Assembly: GCF_001518815.1 (NCBI RefSeq)
Contig: NZ_CP013987.1
Coordinates: 4,548,501 to 4,612,500 of the forward strand
From: Pseudomonas oryzihabitans
GTDB lineage: Bacteria > Pseudomonadota > Gammaproteobacteria > Pseudomonadales > Pseudomonadaceae
Direction of reading: 5' to 3'
Length of the DNA: 64,000 bases
Of the stretch, positions 9,820 through 19,063 are shown in pieces. The notes beneath the pieces are model-generated. The model made no database searches. It worked only from the letters and a program-made list of their open reading frames with translations, and was not told the origin of the DNA. The translations under genes were made by a program, and so were the position numbers. Each line of letters opens with the position of its first letter. Position 1 is the stretch's first letter.

Positions 9820-9855
9820 AGTTTTGTCTCCTCGAGGTGCGATGGATGCCGCCGG

Positions 9856-10839
9856 CTATAGCCAGCGGCGAAACTTGAACCAGGCATAGGGAATCAGCGC
9901 CGAGACCACCATGGCGCCCAGCGCCAGTGGATAGCCGTAGTGCCAGTCCAGCTCCGGCATGACCTTGAAGTTCATGCCATAGACGGTGCCCACCAGCGTT
10001 GGCGGCAGGAACAGCACCGAGGCGATGGTGAACACCTTGACGATGTTGTTCTGCTCCACGCTGATCAACCCCAGGGTGGCGTCGAGCAGAAAGCCGATCT
10101 CGCCATTCATCTTGGTCTGGTAGTCGCTCAGCGAACGCACGTCGCGCTCCAGCGTCTTGAACCAGGTCTTGGCCGTACCGGAGATCCAGGTGGCACCTGC
10201 CCGGCGCAGATAGGAGACGATGCGGTTGATGCCCAACAGGCTTTCGCTGAGCTGGGCCAGCAGCTGGTTGCTGCGACCGAGCTGCTTGACGATGGATTGC
10301 AGGTCGGTCTTCGGCTGCTTTTCCTGATGGGGATCCAGGGGTTCGCGAAACACCGCCTTGGCCAGGCGATTGAGATGCGCCTGCACCGATTCGAGGATGT
10401 CGGCCACCCGATCCACCAGGCTATCCAGCAGCGAGGCGAAGATGACATCGCTGCGACAGTGCTGGCTCGCCTGCTGCTGGGCCTTGCCGAGAAAGGTCTT
10501 GAAAGCGGCCAGTTCGGCGTAACGCACCGTTACCAGCCACTCGGGCGTCAGCACGAAATTGACCACCGAGGCCTGCGGCTGATGCTCGCTGAAGCCGCTG
10601 ACCACGGTGGTGGTCAGGTGCAGGGCCTGGTCGGTCTGATAGAGTCGCGAGGATTCCTCGATCTCGGCGATTTCTTCCCGGGTGGGGATGTCCATCGCCA
10701 GTGCCTGCTCCAGATAGCGCTCTTCCGCCTCACTGGGATCGAGCAGATCGACCCAGAGCAAATCGTCCGGCAGAGCGTCTCCCGGCGACAGCGGCTGGGC
10801 CACCAGCTCGTTGGCGGACAGGCGATAGCAGGTGATCAT
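9856..10839 (-). CDS. corA: CorA-type magnesium transporter
   Basis: 327 aa. Pentameric Mg2+/Co2+ channel of the inner membrane. Seen: a large helical cytoplasmic N-terminal domain (about 1-265), then two C-terminal membrane helices with the signature YGMNF at the end of the first. The acidic loop MPELDWHYGYP lies between the helices and basic residues follow the second. Length is as expected. A GGAG ribosome binding site precedes the ATG at 10839. Confidence 0.94.
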   Translation of the reverse strand: MITCYRLSANELVAQPLSPGDALPDDLLWVDLLDPSEAEERYLEQALAMDIPTREEIAEIEESSRLYQTDQALHLTTTVVSGFSEHQPQASVVNFVLTPEWLVTVRYAELAAFKTFLGKAQQQASQHCRSDVIFASLLDSLVDRVADILESVQAHLNRLAKAVFREPLDPHQEKQPKTDLQSIVKQLGRSNQLLAQLSESLLGINRIVSYLRRAGATWISGTAKTWFKTLERDVRSLSDYQTKMNGEIGFLLDATLGLISVEQNNIVKVFTIASVLFLPPTLVGTVYGMNFKVMPELDWHYGYPLALGAMVVSALIPYAWFKFRRWL

Positions 10840-10894
10840 CTAGAAGACTCCAGGCCAGAATCAGGGGTCGCACTGTAACAAAAGGTATCCAGAC

Positions 10895-11173
10895 ATGATT
10901 GACCACGCCGATGACGAAGAATCCTTCGTGTCCTCCCATCTGATCGAAGCGATGGAGAACCAGCTCGCCGCCGGCGAGCCGGATTATGTCCAGGCCGTGC
11001 TCAACAAGCTGACCCTGGTCGGCTACGAGCGCGAGGAAGCGGTGCTGCTGATGGCCCAGGCGCTGTCCTTCGAGATCGAAGCCATGCTCGACGCCGATCG
11101 CCCCTTCGATGGCGCCCACTACGAGCGCCTGCTAAGGGCCCTGCCGGACCTGCCCGAGGTCGCGGACGACTAG
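10895..11173 (+). CDS. Conserved small acidic protein of unknown function
   Basis: 92 aa. It has no recognised motif. It is rich in acidic residues and Ala/Leu helices and looks like a small soluble cytoplasmic protein; similar-sized unknown genes sit between corA and rnk in pseudomonads. It diverges from corA with a 55-bp gap. Its TAG stop (11171-11173) overlaps the rnk stop on the other strand within one CTAG. Confidence 0.7.
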   Translation: MIDHADDEESFVSSHLIEAMENQLAAGEPDYVQAVLNKLTLVGYEREEAVLLMAQALSFEIEAMLDADRPFDGAHYERLLRALPDLPEVADD

Positions 11174-11553
11174 GCCTCGACCGGCTCCAGCGCCAACAAT
11201 TCCACCTGCTGCTCCTTGCCGCCGGGCACCGGCCAGCTCAGGTGCTCGCCAGGCGTCGCCCCGAGCAGTGCGCTGCCGGCCGGCGCCAGTACCGACACCC
11301 GCCCTTCCACGCCGGCATCCTCGGGATAGACCAGCACCACCTGATACTCCTTGCCGGTATCGGTCTCGCGGCAACGAACGCGGGAATTCATGGTGACCAC
11401 GGCACCGACCTCGCCAGGCGCCACCACCCGGGCCTGGGCCAGCTCCTCGTCCAGGGCCTCGGCCACGGGGCCGAATTCGGGCAGGTCATCGAGCAGCCGT
11501 TCGAGACGGGGCATATCGGCGGCGGAAACGGTGATGGGCGATGCATGGCGCAT
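11170..11553 (-). CDS. rnk: Rnk, regulator of nucleoside diphosphate kinase
   Basis: 127 aa. A GreA-like RNA polymerase-binding protein that influences nucleoside-diphosphate kinase and alginate production in Pseudomonas. Seen: a short N-terminal helical part (ADMPRLERLLDDLPEF), then the GreA/GreB C-terminal-type domain with VVTMNSRVRCRETDTG, YPEDAG and VLAPAGSALLG. The reading frame is open upstream to 11661. The ATG at 11553, preceded by AGGAG, gives the correct family N-terminus. Confidence 0.9.
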   Translation of the reverse strand: MRHASPITVSAADMPRLERLLDDLPEFGPVAEALDEELAQARVVAPGEVGAVVTMNSRVRCRETDTGKEYQVVLVYPEDAGVEGRVSVLAPAGSALLGATPGEHLSWPVPGGKEQQVELLALEPVEA

Positions 11554-11660
11554 GGCGGACTCCTGGAGGACAAGACGACGCGGCCCCTGCCGCGAACAGC
11601 GGCGGACCAACGGGATGACGGGCAACAGACGCCCAGTGGGAAGCCGCGACACGGGCGGCA

Positions 11661-11689
11661 AAAGAAAACGGCGCTCGAAAGGCGCCGTC
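11661..11689 (-). terminator. Rho-independent terminator of cyaY
   Basis: A 7-bp GC-rich stem (ACGGCGC 11668-11674 with GCGCCGT 11682-11688). On the minus strand it is followed by TTTTCTTTT, a classic intrinsic terminator 57 bp beyond the cyaY stop. Confidence 0.85.
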
Positions 11690-11745
11690 AGGTCACGCTA
11701 GCACAGGGCTCAAGGCTTGGGTCAAGCCGCACCGACCGCAGGTCG

Positions 11746-12075
11746 TCATAGCCCGGGTAGAGCCACGCTCTCGCCGGTCTGTTCCAGCGTCACCCGTACC
11801 AGCAGGGCGCCGAGGGTCTCGGACGAGGTGTCGCAGATCCAGCTCTGGCCATCCCAGTCGAAGTGATAGCCACCCGACCGCGCCGCCACCCAGAGCTGCA
11901 CCAGCGGGGGCTGGCGGCTGAGAATGACCTGGCTGCCGTTGTCGAACTTGATCGTCAGCACGCCGCCGGCATTTTCCAGATCCAGGTCCAGACCGCTGTC
12001 GTCATAGGCGTCTTCGACCTGGCGCTGGGTCTGGTCGACGAGGTGATGGAATTGCGCTTCGCTGAGCCGGCTCAT
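11746..12075 (-). CDS. cyaY: CyaY, bacterial frataxin
   Basis: 109 aa. Iron-binding modulator of Fe-S cluster assembly in the cytoplasm. Seen: an acidic first helix (HHLVDQTQRQVEDAYDDSGLDLDLE) forming the metal-binding ridge, then the beta-sheet core GGVLTIKFDNGSQVILSRQ and LWVAARSGGYHFDWDGQSW. The open frame extends upstream to 12270, but ATG 12075 (MSRLSEAQFH), with CGAGGA upstream, gives the family start. It is divergent from lptM-lysA. Confidence 0.93.
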   Translation of the reverse strand: MSRLSEAQFHHLVDQTQRQVEDAYDDSGLDLDLENAGGVLTIKFDNGSQVILSRQPPLVQLWVAARSGGYHFDWDGQSWICDTSSETLGALLVRVTLEQTGESVALPGL

Positions 12076-12203
12076 GACGATCCTCGAAAGAAGGGAAACA
12101 ATCGCCGCACGGTAGCGGGCTGCCCGGATGGCGTCCAGTCGAGGCGTTCGCCAGCGCATGCGCTTCAGCCATCCGGGCGTGTCAAAGAGTCGCTCAACCC
12201 CGT

Positions 12204-12209
12204 TATACT
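12204..12209 (+). promoter_or_regulatory. Candidate -10 promoter element for the lptM-lysA operon
   Basis: TATACT lies 36 bp upstream of the lptM start in the cyaY/lptM divergent region, with a weak -35-like GTCAAA 17 bp upstream. Inference from consensus. Confidence 0.4.
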
Positions 12210-12244
12210 CCGGGCAATATTCGCCTGAATAAAGGTTTAGCGTC

Positions 12245-12370
12245 ATGAAGCGCCTGTCTCTCCTCTTCATCGCCTGCGCCTGCCTGCTGGCCGGCTGCGG
12301 TCAGAAAGGCCCGCTGTACCTGCCCGACGACCAGAAAGCCGCCAAAGAACACCGCCACGACGTGTTCTAA
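12245..12370 (+). CDS. lptM: LptM (YifL/LppL) small lipoprotein
   Basis: 41 aa. A small outer-membrane lipoprotein that in E. coli assists LptDE maturation. Seen: [18 protein letters not shown], a lipoprotein signal with lipobox LAGC, followed by the invariant [11 protein letters not shown] of this family. It ends 9 bp before lysA in the same orientation, the standard lptM-lysA-dapF arrangement of pseudomonads (LppL). Confidence 0.92.
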   Translation: MKRLSLLFIACACLLAGCGQKGPLYLPDDQKAAKEHRHDVF

Positions 12371-12379
12371 GGAGCCCCC

Positions 12380-13627
12380 ATGGAAGTCTTCGCTGTCCGT
12401 GCAGGTGAACTGCATGCGGAAGGGGTAGCCCTGAGCGCCGTGGCGCAGCAGTTCGGCACCCCCGCCTATGTCTACTCGCGAGCGCATATCGAGAGCCAGT
12501 ACCGCGCCTATACCGATGCGCTGGCCGGTCTGCCGCACCTGGTCTGCTTTGCCGTCAAGGCCAACTCCAACCTCGGCGTGCTCAACGTCCTGGCCCGCCT
12601 CGGCGCCGGCTTCGACATCGTCTCCCGGGGCGAGCTGGAGCGGGTGCTGGCCGCCGGTGGCGATCCGCACCGGGTGGTGTTCTCCGGGGTCGGCAAGACC
12701 CGCGACGACATGCGCCGGGCGCTGGAAGTGGGCGTGCACTGCTTCAACGTCGAATCCACCGACGAACTGGAGCGGCTGCAACAGGTGGCCGCCGAGCTGG
12801 GCGTGGTCGCGCCGATCTCGCTGCGGGTCAATCCCGACGTCGACGCCGGCACCCACCCCTACATTTCCACCGGTCTCAAGGAAAACAAGTTCGGCATCGA
12901 CATCGCTGACGCCGAGGCAGTCTATGCCCGCGCCGCCGAGCTGCCGAACCTGGAAATCCTCGGCGTGGACTGCCACATCGGCTCCCAGCTCACTACGCTG
13001 CCGCCCTTCCTCGATGCCCTCGACCGCCTCCTGGCGCTGATCGACCGCCTCGCCGAGCGCGGCATCCTGATTCGCCACCTGGACCTGGGTGGCGGCCTGG
13101 GCGTGCGCTATCGCGACGAGCAACCGCCACTGGCCGGCGACTACATCCAGGCCATCCGCGAGCGCATCGTCGGGCGCAACCTGACCCTGGTGTTCGAACC
13201 GGGCCGCTTCATCGTGGCCAACGCGGGCGTCCTGCTGACCCGCGTGGAATACCTCAAGCACACCCCCCACAAGGATTTCGCCATCGTCGATGCGGCGATG
13301 AACGACCTCATCCGTCCGGCCCTGTACCAGGCCTGGATGGCGGTGGAACCGGTGGTTGCACGCCAGGGCGAAGCCCGCCGCTACGACCTGGTCGGCCCCA
13401 TCTGCGAGACGGGCGACTTCCTCGCCAAGGATCGCGAGCTGGTGCTGGCCGAGGGCGATCTGCTGACCATCCGCTCCGCCGGAGCCTATGGCTTCACCAT
13501 GAGTTCCAACTACAACACCCGCGGCCGTGCGGCCGAGGTGATGGTGGATGGCGACCAGGCCCACCTGGTGCGCCGGCGCGAGACGGTGGACGAACTCTTC
13601 GCAGGCGAAAGCCGGCTGCCGGCCTGA
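12380..13627 (+). CDS. lysA: Diaminopimelate decarboxylase
   Basis: 415 aa. PLP enzyme converting meso-diaminopimelate to lysine. Seen: the PLP-Lys motif CFAVKANSN in the TIM-barrel domain, HIGSQLTTL, the glycine-rich phosphate-binding [20 protein letters not shown], and the catalytic Cys in [14 protein letters not shown] strong GGAG site lies just before the ATG. It sits between lptM and dapF. Confidence 0.96.
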   Translation: MEVFAVRAGELHAEGVALSAVAQQFGTPAYVYSRAHIESQYRAYTDALAGLPHLVCFAVKANSNLGVLNVLARLGAGFDIVSRGELERVLAAGGDPHRVVFSGVGKTRDDMRRALEVGVHCFNVESTDELERLQQVAAELGVVAPISLRVNPDVDAGTHPYISTGLKENKFGIDIADAEAVYARAAELPNLEILGVDCHIGSQLTTLPPFLDALDRLLALIDRLAERGILIRHLDLGGGLGVRYRDEQPPLAGDYIQAIRERIVGRNLTLVFEPGRFIVANAGVLLTRVEYLKHTPHKDFAIVDAAMNDLIRPALYQAWMAVEPVVARQGEARRYDLVGPICETGDFLAKDRELVLAEGDLLTIRSAGAYGFTMSSNYNTRGRAAEVMVDGDQAHLVRRRETVDELFAGESRLPA

Positions 13628-13637
13628 GGGGAGTTCC

Positions 13638-14468
13638 ATGCAACTGCGCTTCACCAAGATGCACGGCCTGGGCAACGACTTCATGGTCCTCGACCTGATC
13701 AGCCAGCACGCGCACATCCAACCCAAGCATGTCCGTCAGTGGGGGGACAGAAACACCGGCGTCGGCTTCGACCAGCTGCTGATCGTCGAGACCCCGACCA
13801 AGCCGGACGTGGACTTTCGCTATCGCATCTTCAATGCCGATGGCTCCGAGGTCGAACAGTGCGGTAATGGTGCCCGCTGCTTCGCCCGCTTCGTCTTCGA
13901 CAAGCGCCTCACGGTCAAGAAGCAGATCCGCGTCGAAACCAAGGGCGGCATCATCGAATTGCACCTCAAGGGCGACGGCCAGGTCCGCGTCGACATGGGC
14001 GCCCCGCGCCTGCAGGCGGCCGAGATCCCCTTCATCGCTGACGCGGAGGCCTTGAGCCACGCCGTGCAGGTGGAAGGCGAATCCGTCGAGCTGGCCGTGG
14101 TTTCCATGGGCAACCCCCATGGCGTGCTGCGGGTCGCCGACGTCGATCAGGCGCCGGTACTCACCCTCGGACCCAAGCTGGAGTGCCATCCGCGCTTTCC
14201 GCAAAAGGCCAACATTGGCTTCCTGCAAATCATCGACGCCCAGCGTGCCCGCCTGCGGGTCTGGGAACGCGGCGTCGGCGAGACCCGCGCCTGCGGCACC
14301 GGCGCCTGCGCCGCCGCGGTGGCCGGGATTCGCCAGGGCTGGCTGACCTCTCCGGTCAGCATCGAATTGCCGGGCGGTCTGCTCAACATCGAGTGGGACG
14401 GCGTCGGCCAACCGGTGCTCATGACCGGTCCGGCCACCCGTGTCTATGAAGGCCAGGTAAGAGTATGA
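13638..14468 (+). CDS. dapF: Diaminopimelate epimerase
   Basis: 276 aa. Interconverts LL- and meso-diaminopimelate without cofactor, supplying lysA and peptidoglycan synthesis. Seen: the family start [11 protein letters not shown], first active-site Cys in [12 protein letters not shown], second in [14 protein letters not shown], and a MGNPHGV motif. The ATG at 13638 lies 10 nt after the lysA stop with GGGGAG upstream. The frame is open further upstream, but only inside lysA. The stop overlaps the next gene by 4 nt. Confidence 0.96.
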   Translation: MQLRFTKMHGLGNDFMVLDLISQHAHIQPKHVRQWGDRNTGVGFDQLLIVETPTKPDVDFRYRIFNADGSEVEQCGNGARCFARFVFDKRLTVKKQIRVETKGGIIELHLKGDGQVRVDMGAPRLQAAEIPFIADAEALSHAVQVEGESVELAVVSMGNPHGVLRVADVDQAPVLTLGPKLECHPRFPQKANIGFLQIIDAQRARLRVWERGVGETRACGTGACAAAVAGIRQGWLTSPVSIELPGGLLNIEWDGVGQPVLMTGPATRVYEGQVRV

Positions 14469-15151
14469 GCGAGACCCCCGAACTGAATCCGGACCTGGTC
14501 GCCGACTGGCTGCTGGATCACCCGCACTTCTTCGCCGACCGCGAAGAGCTGCTGGCGGAAATGCGCGTCCCCCACCAGCGGGGTACCGCCATTTCCCTGG
14601 TCGAGCGTCAGCTCGGCCTGCTGCGCGATCGCAATGGCGAGATGCGTCAGCGCCTGGCCCACCTCATGGACGTGGCGCGGGACAACGACCGGCTGTTCGA
14701 CAAGACCCGCCGGTTGATCATCGGCCTGCTCGATGCCAACAGCCTCGAAGAGGTGATCAGCACGGTCGAAGACAGCCTGCGCCATGAATTCAAGGTGCCC
14801 TACGTCGGCCTCATCCTGTTCCACGAGCATCCCCTGCCTGTCGGCCGCAGCGTCACGCCCGGCGAGGCGCAAAAGGTCATCGGCGGCCTGCTGGGTGGCG
14901 AGAAAACCACCAGCGGCGTGTTGCGCGCCCATGAGCTGGCCTTTCTCTTCGGCGACTCCGCCAAGGAAGAGGTCGGCTCCGCTGCCGTTGCCGCGCTGTC
15001 CCACCAAGGCCTGCATGGCGTCCTGGCGATCGGCAGCCCGGATCCCCAGCACTATCGCAGCAGCCTGGGCACGCTGTTCCTGAGCCACGTGGCGGAAGTC
15101 CTGGCGCGGGTACTCCCACGCTTTCCCGTCCCCTTGCGTACGGTGCGCTGA
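14465..15151 (+). CDS. DUF484 family protein
   Basis: 228 aa. GAF-like fold of unknown function, conserved between dapF and xerC in gammaproteobacteria. Seen: the family N-terminus [33 protein letters not shown], and a C-terminal GAF-like half ([34 protein letters not shown]). Translationally coupled to dapF (ATGA). No enzymatic residues are recognised. Confidence 0.9.
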   Translation: MSETPELNPDLVADWLLDHPHFFADREELLAEMRVPHQRGTAISLVERQLGLLRDRNGEMRQRLAHLMDVARDNDRLFDKTRRLIIGLLDANSLEEVISTVEDSLRHEFKVPYVGLILFHEHPLPVGRSVTPGEAQKVIGGLLGGEKTTSGVLRAHELAFLFGDSAKEEVGSAAVAALSHQGLHGVLAIGSPDPQHYRSSLGTLFLSHVAEVLARVLPRFPVPLRTVR

Positions 15152-15166
15152 GCCGGGGAGCGGAGC

Positions 15167-16060
15167 ATGCAGGTCCAGCTCGACGCCTATCTCGATCATC
15201 TGCGCCTGGAACGCCAGGTTTCGCCCCATACCCTCGATGGCTACCGTCGCGACCTGCGCAAGCTGCTGGCCTTCGCCGAGGCGGAAGGCCAGGCGGACTG
15301 GGGCGGTCTGGACAGCCGCCGACTGCGGGCCCTGATCGCCCAGCTGCACCGGGCCGGTGCTTCCAGTCGCAGCCTGGCGCGGCTGCTTTCCGCCTGTCGC
15401 GGCTTTTATCTCTACCTGATCCGCGAAGGCTTCTGCAGTCAGGATCCTGCCCATGGGCTATCGCCGCCCAAGGCGCAGAAGGCCCTGCCCAAGGTGCTCG
15501 ACGTCGACCGCTCCATGCAACTGCTCGACGGCGCCGTGGAGGACGACTTCCTCGCCCTGCGCGATCAGGCCCTGCTGGAGCTCTTCTACAGTTCCGGGCT
15601 GCGCCTGTCCGAACTGGTGGGCCTGGACCTGAACGACCTGGATCTGGCCCAGGGGCTGGTCCAGGTCCGCGGCAAGGGCAACAAGGAGCGGGTGCTACCC
15701 ATCGGCAGCAAGGCCCGCGACGCCCTGGAGACCTGGCTCAAGGTACGCCCCCAGGCCGCGCCGCGTGACGATGCCCTGTTCATTGGCCAGCGCGGCCTGC
15801 GTCTGACACCGCGAGCGGTGCAGCTGCGCGTGCGCGAGGCGGGTGTCCGCGAGCTGGGCCAGCATCTGCATCCGCACATGCTCAGGCACAGCTTCGCCAG
15901 CCACATGCTCAGTGCCTCCGGTGACCTGCGCGCGGTGCAGGAGCTGCTTGGCCATGCCGACATCGCCACCACCCAGATCTACACCCACCTGGACTTCGGT
16001 CAGCTCGCCGAGGTCTATGACAAGGCGCATCCCCGCGCCAAGCGTAAGGCCAGCCGATGA
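15167..16060 (+). CDS. xerC: XerC tyrosine recombinase
   Basis: 297 aa. With XerD it resolves chromosome dimers at dif during division. Seen: the SAM-like N-terminal domain ([19 protein letters not shown]), then the catalytic domain with Arg in SSGLRLSEL, HxxR in [12 protein letters not shown], His in [12 protein letters not shown] and the Tyr nucleophile at the end of that motif. Length and position after DUF484 match the Pseudomonas sss/xerC gene. It is a chromosomal housekeeping recombinase, not evidence of an integrated element. Confidence 0.96.
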   Translation: MQVQLDAYLDHLRLERQVSPHTLDGYRRDLRKLLAFAEAEGQADWGGLDSRRLRALIAQLHRAGASSRSLARLLSACRGFYLYLIREGFCSQDPAHGLSPPKAQKALPKVLDVDRSMQLLDGAVEDDFLALRDQALLELFYSSGLRLSELVGLDLNDLDLAQGLVQVRGKGNKERVLPIGSKARDALETWLKVRPQAAPRDDALFIGQRGLRLTPRAVQLRVREAGVRELGQHLHPHMLRHSFASHMLSASGDLRAVQELLGHADIATTQIYTHLDFGQLAEVYDKAHPRAKRKASR

Positions 16061-16767
16061 CGATTCGCCTCGTAACCTTCGACCTCGACGACACCCTCTG
16101 GGAAATCGCGCCCGTCATTCATTCCGCCGAAGCCCTGCTGCGCGACTGGTTCGCCACCTCCGCGCCGCGGCTGGGCGGCGTTCCGGTCGAGCACCTCTGG
16201 GCGATTCGCGATCACCTGCTGCAGCAGGATGCCGGCTTGAAGCATCGCGTCAGTGAACTGCGGCGTCGCGTCATCCACCAGGCGCTGCTCGATGCCGGCT
16301 ACGTCGAACCCGAAGCCGGTCAATTGGGCGAGGCCGGGTTTGCGGTCTATCTTGCGGCGCGCCAGCAGGTCACCCTGTTCGAAGACGTCCACCCCACCCT
16401 GGAGCAGCTCGCCGACCGCTATACCCTCGGCGTGCTGACCAACGGCAATGCAGATGTGCAGACCATCGGTCTGGCCGATTACTTCCGCTTCGCCGTGAAT
16501 GCCGAGCAGCTGGGTATCGGCAAACCCGACCCGGCCCCCTTCCGTGAAGCCCTGCGCCTCACCGGTATTCCGGCAGCCGCCACCGTGCACGTGGGCGACA
16601 ACCCGGTGGACGACGTCGAAGGCGCGCAGCGCGCCGGCATTCGCGCCGTCTGGTTCAATCCCTTGCAAAAGCCCTGGCAAGGCCCCGGCAAACCGGATGC
16701 GGAAATCCGCACCTTGAGCGAGCTACCGGCCGTACTGGCGACCTGGTCGGCGGACATTCAGGATTAA
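16057..16767 (+). CDS. HAD-superfamily hydrolase (YigB-like phosphatase)
   Basis: 236 aa. Seen: HAD motif I FDLDDTLW, a helical cap, motif [10 protein letters not shown], Lys in GKPDP and motif [18 protein letters not shown]. Order and length resemble YigB, an FMN/sugar phosphatase found beside xerC. The substrate is not readable. Coupled to xerC by ATGA overlap. It is the last backbone gene before the accessory region. Confidence 0.9.
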   Translation: MTIRLVTFDLDDTLWEIAPVIHSAEALLRDWFATSAPRLGGVPVEHLWAIRDHLLQQDAGLKHRVSELRRRVIHQALLDAGYVEPEAGQLGEAGFAVYLAARQQVTLFEDVHPTLEQLADRYTLGVLTNGNADVQTIGLADYFRFAVNAEQLGIGKPDPAPFREALRLTGIPAAATVHVGDNPVDDVEGAQRAGIRAVWFNPLQKPWQGPGKPDAEIRTLSELPAVLATWSADIQD

Positions 16768-16783
16768 GTCGGACCTTAGCCGC

Positions 16784-16807
16784 GAAGGGTGACCGTTCAT
16801 ACCCTTC
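16784..16807 (+). terminator. Candidate hairpin terminator after the xerC-HAD operon
   Basis: A perfect 7-bp stem (GAAGGGT / ACCCTTC) with a 10-nt loop, 17 bp after the HAD-gene stop. No T-run follows, so termination is plausible but not certain. Confidence 0.4.
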
Positions 16808-17230
16808 CAGCCGTCTGCTTGATTCGGCGATTTCGTTAACCAATCGCCAAATTATTCGTCACACTTATTGCCAACAGGGGCCGGCGCTTTGCGATGCCCT
16901 TCACCAAATAAGGCTTGGCCTCGCGAAATTTTGCCAAGCACGCCTCATTTGCCTCTCGATTAGCCCAAGACAAAGGCCGCGATCACCGTCTCGCTGATCA
17001 ATTTCCTTCACCGGCCCTCGCGTTGACAGTCCAAACCCTTTTGACAATCATTGCTCCTGGCTCGAAGTAGCGCTGGGATTGCGCGCTGAGTCTGATGCCG
17101 TAAAGGTCAGGGAAGACAGCATTACCTCCCCTCCTCTGCGCCTCGCCGATGGCTGCTCAAGTTCCTGTTTTCTGCGTTGTCAGGCCTTGATATCGGTAAA
17201 CAAGCCCTCTGTTCATCCCGTCCAGGTGCA

Positions 17231-17249
17231 AACCCGTGCGGTAGCCATG
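17231..17249 (+). promoter_or_regulatory. ops-like element, copy 1
   Basis: AACCCGTGCGGTAGCCATG contains GCGGTAGC, the octamer at the core of the E. coli ops element (GGCGGTAGCnT) that recruits RfaH. It is upstream of a polysaccharide operon that encodes an RfaH homologue. An 18/19 copy follows 53 bp downstream. Confidence 0.6.
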
Positions 17250-17283
17250 TCAAAAAAGGACCGGCTGCCAATGAATACACGGC

Positions 17284-17302
17284 AACCTGTGCGGTAGCCA
17301 TG
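17284..17302 (+). promoter_or_regulatory. ops-like element, copy 2
   Basis: AACCTGTGCGGTAGCCATG differs from copy 1 (17231-17249) by one base. Partial similarity continues downstream (AAAGGAC...GGC). Two copies in tandem in a leader argue against chance and for a functional pause/recruitment site. Confidence 0.6.
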
Positions 17303-17639
17303 CCCAGGCGATGAACAAAGGACGATGGCCGTGCAAGCAATTACCCGCAGGAAAACATGGATGTCATCCGAACGCGTTTCAAACCCCTCAGTAACGCAAC
17401 TTCAGCCGACCCGAAGCAGGCTGACGGGCACTTGCCTGCGCTTTTTCCGGGTCTCGGTAAAACCTTTGATCAGTTGCGGACAATAACTATAGCCGGTACC
17501 GACCGACGTTCATCAGACGGTCATTCAACCAATAAAGGTTGAAACTACCGCTTGCATCTTTTGATTACTGCCGGGCACTGCAAGATCCAGCGTTAACTAC
17601 TTCAACCGCGCCCTGGTCGCGCACACAGAGGAAAGCCCG

Positions 17640-19019
17640 ATGGCAAGGAATGATCTATCGGAATCGACATTAGGATGTCTAATTGGTGGCGCAGGTCCGG
17701 CTGGTCTTGGATTCCTGTTCAACGCCATCAAGCGCGGCGCGATAGAGCAGCTCGCCCGGGCAGGCACCATCATCGTCGATGCCGGAACCGAACTGGGTGC
17801 CGGCAAGCTAGGTGACTACCAGATCATCGCCAACTCGGTGAGCGACGTCTTTCTCGACTGTCTGCGCGATCCCCTGCTGGCCCCCATCCTGGCGCCGCTG
17901 CAGGCCTCACCGACCTTTCGCCATCTCAAGCTGAATGCCCAGGAAGCGCCTGCGCTGCCCATCGTCGGCCAGCTCTTCCAGCAGGCTGCCGGCCTGGTCC
18001 TGCCGTGGCTCGAACGCCAGTACGGCATCCCCACCTGGCGCCAGACCCGCATCACCGAAGTCACCTGCGAAGAATCGGGCTATGTGGTCTGGCTCGAGCA
18101 GGCGGGTGCCATCCGTCGCGTTCGCACCTCCAGCCTGGTGCTGAACCTGGGTGGCGAACAGACGCGGCGCAGCTTCGAGGAAAGCACCCAGGCCCTGGGC
18201 CTGCAACTGCCCCAGAGCGCCTCGATCGACAGCTCCGACAGTCTGCTGCGTCTGCAACCCGAGGCCCTGCGTCAGCGTTACCGCGCGCGTCTCAAGGACG
18301 GCGGCCCCATCTGCGTGGTCGGCGGCTCCCACAGTGCCTTTTCCGCCCTGGACAATCTCGCCAGTGCCCTGCACCACGACGGCCTGCGCGAATTGACCCT
18401 GATCCATCGTTCGCCGATCCGGCTGTTCTACGAGACCGCCGCCGAAGCGGTGGCCGCGGGCTACGACTTCGACCCCCAGCAGGACATCTGCCCCATTTCC
18501 CAGCGAGTCAACCGCTCGGGTGGATTGCGCTACCGGGCCCACGAGATCGGCCGCCAGGTGCTTGCCGGACAGCCCATCGGCGGTACGCCGGTCAAGGTCA
18601 GGGCCCTGCAGCTCGATGGCAGCGCCAAACGCCTGGCCAGCGCCCAGTCGCTGTTCGACAGCGCCGCCCTGCTGGTACAGGGCATGGGCTATCAACCCAT
18701 AGTGCCCGAGCTGCGTAGCCAGGACGGACGTCCCCTGACCCTGCGCACCCTGCGCGGTGGCCTGGATTCCGATGCGGCCGGCTGCCCGCTGGACCAGCAC
18801 GGCCAGCGACTCAAGGGATTGCACCTCTTCGGTCTGGGCTCAGGTCTGGCGGTTGATCCCCGACTGGGTAGCGAGGCGTCCTTTTCCGGACGCATCTACG
18901 GTGTCTGGCAGTTCCACAACGATGCCAGTCGGGAGGCGCTCGACTCGGTACTCAATCGTCTGGACAGGCCTGGCCTCTCGCGCCGGCAACCGGCCGACGC
19001 AGTCGCCGAACACGCTTGA
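17640..19019 (+). CDS. FAD-dependent oxidoreductase, possible N-hydroxylating (class B) monooxygenase
   Basis: 459 aa. Seen: an N-terminal FAD-binding GxGxxG (LIGGAGPAGLGFL, about 15-27), a second nucleotide-binding motif (CVVGGSHSAFSALDNL, about 222-237) resembling the NADPH site of flavoprotein monooxygenases, and LLVQGMGYQP (about 344-353) resembling their ATGY motif. This order fits ornithine/lysine N-monooxygenase-like or related enzymes, but identity is low enough that the reaction is unknown. It is the first gene of the EPS operon, 44 bp before a sugar aminotransferase; the product may act on an amino sugar. A generic FAD oxidoreductase is the alternative. Confidence 0.7.
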   Translation: MARNDLSESTLGCLIGGAGPAGLGFLFNAIKRGAIEQLARAGTIIVDAGTELGAGKLGDYQIIANSVSDVFLDCLRDPLLAPILAPLQASPTFRHLKLNAQEAPALPIVGQLFQQAAGLVLPWLERQYGIPTWRQTRITEVTCEESGYVVWLEQAGAIRRVRTSSLVLNLGGEQTRRSFEESTQALGLQLPQSASIDSSDSLLRLQPEALRQRYRARLKDGGPICVVGGSHSAFSALDNLASALHHDGLRELTLIHRSPIRLFYETAAEAVAAGYDFDPQQDICPISQRVNRSGGLRYRAHEIGRQVLAGQPIGGTPVKVRALQLDGSAKRLASAQSLFDSAALLVQGMGYQPIVPELRSQDGRPLTLRTLRGGLDSDAAGCPLDQHGQRLKGLHLFGLGSGLAVDPRLGSEASFSGRIYGVWQFHNDASREALDSVLNRLDRPGLSRRQPADAVAEHA

Positions 19020-19063
19020 CCGAACCGACACGTATCAAGGACTCGATAAGCAGGTACCGGATC

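Larger units (their letters stand above)
16808..17639 (+). other. Long non-coding leader of the EPS operon
   Basis: No gene is supported here. Short open frames exist but have no coding character. Two TTGACA hexamers (17023 and 17041) may belong to a promoter; the first has AATCAT 17 bp downstream, a weak -10. Downstream are a duplicated ops-like element (entered separately) and a 7-bp hairpin TTCAACC/GGTTGAA (17524-17530/17537-17543). Base composition is clearly more AT-rich than the flanking genes. The gene-free length before the 17640 ORF suggests a regulated untranslated leader of several hundred nt. Confidence 0.6.

Noticed and set aside
12203-13726. 507-codon open frame antisense to lptM and lysA
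   Set aside because: Shadow of lysA; crosses the lptM gene and start region, no recognisable domain.
15167-16060. Tyrosine recombinase as a sign of an integrative element
   Set aside because: It is the housekeeping xerC in its conserved operon; no attachment-site repeats or phage genes were seen near the accessory region.
17079-17542. Two short open frames (72 and 61 codons) in the EPS leader
   Set aside because: No coding bias, no ribosome binding sites; the first one ends just before copy 2 of the ops-like repeat and reads through copy 1. The region is better explained as a leader.
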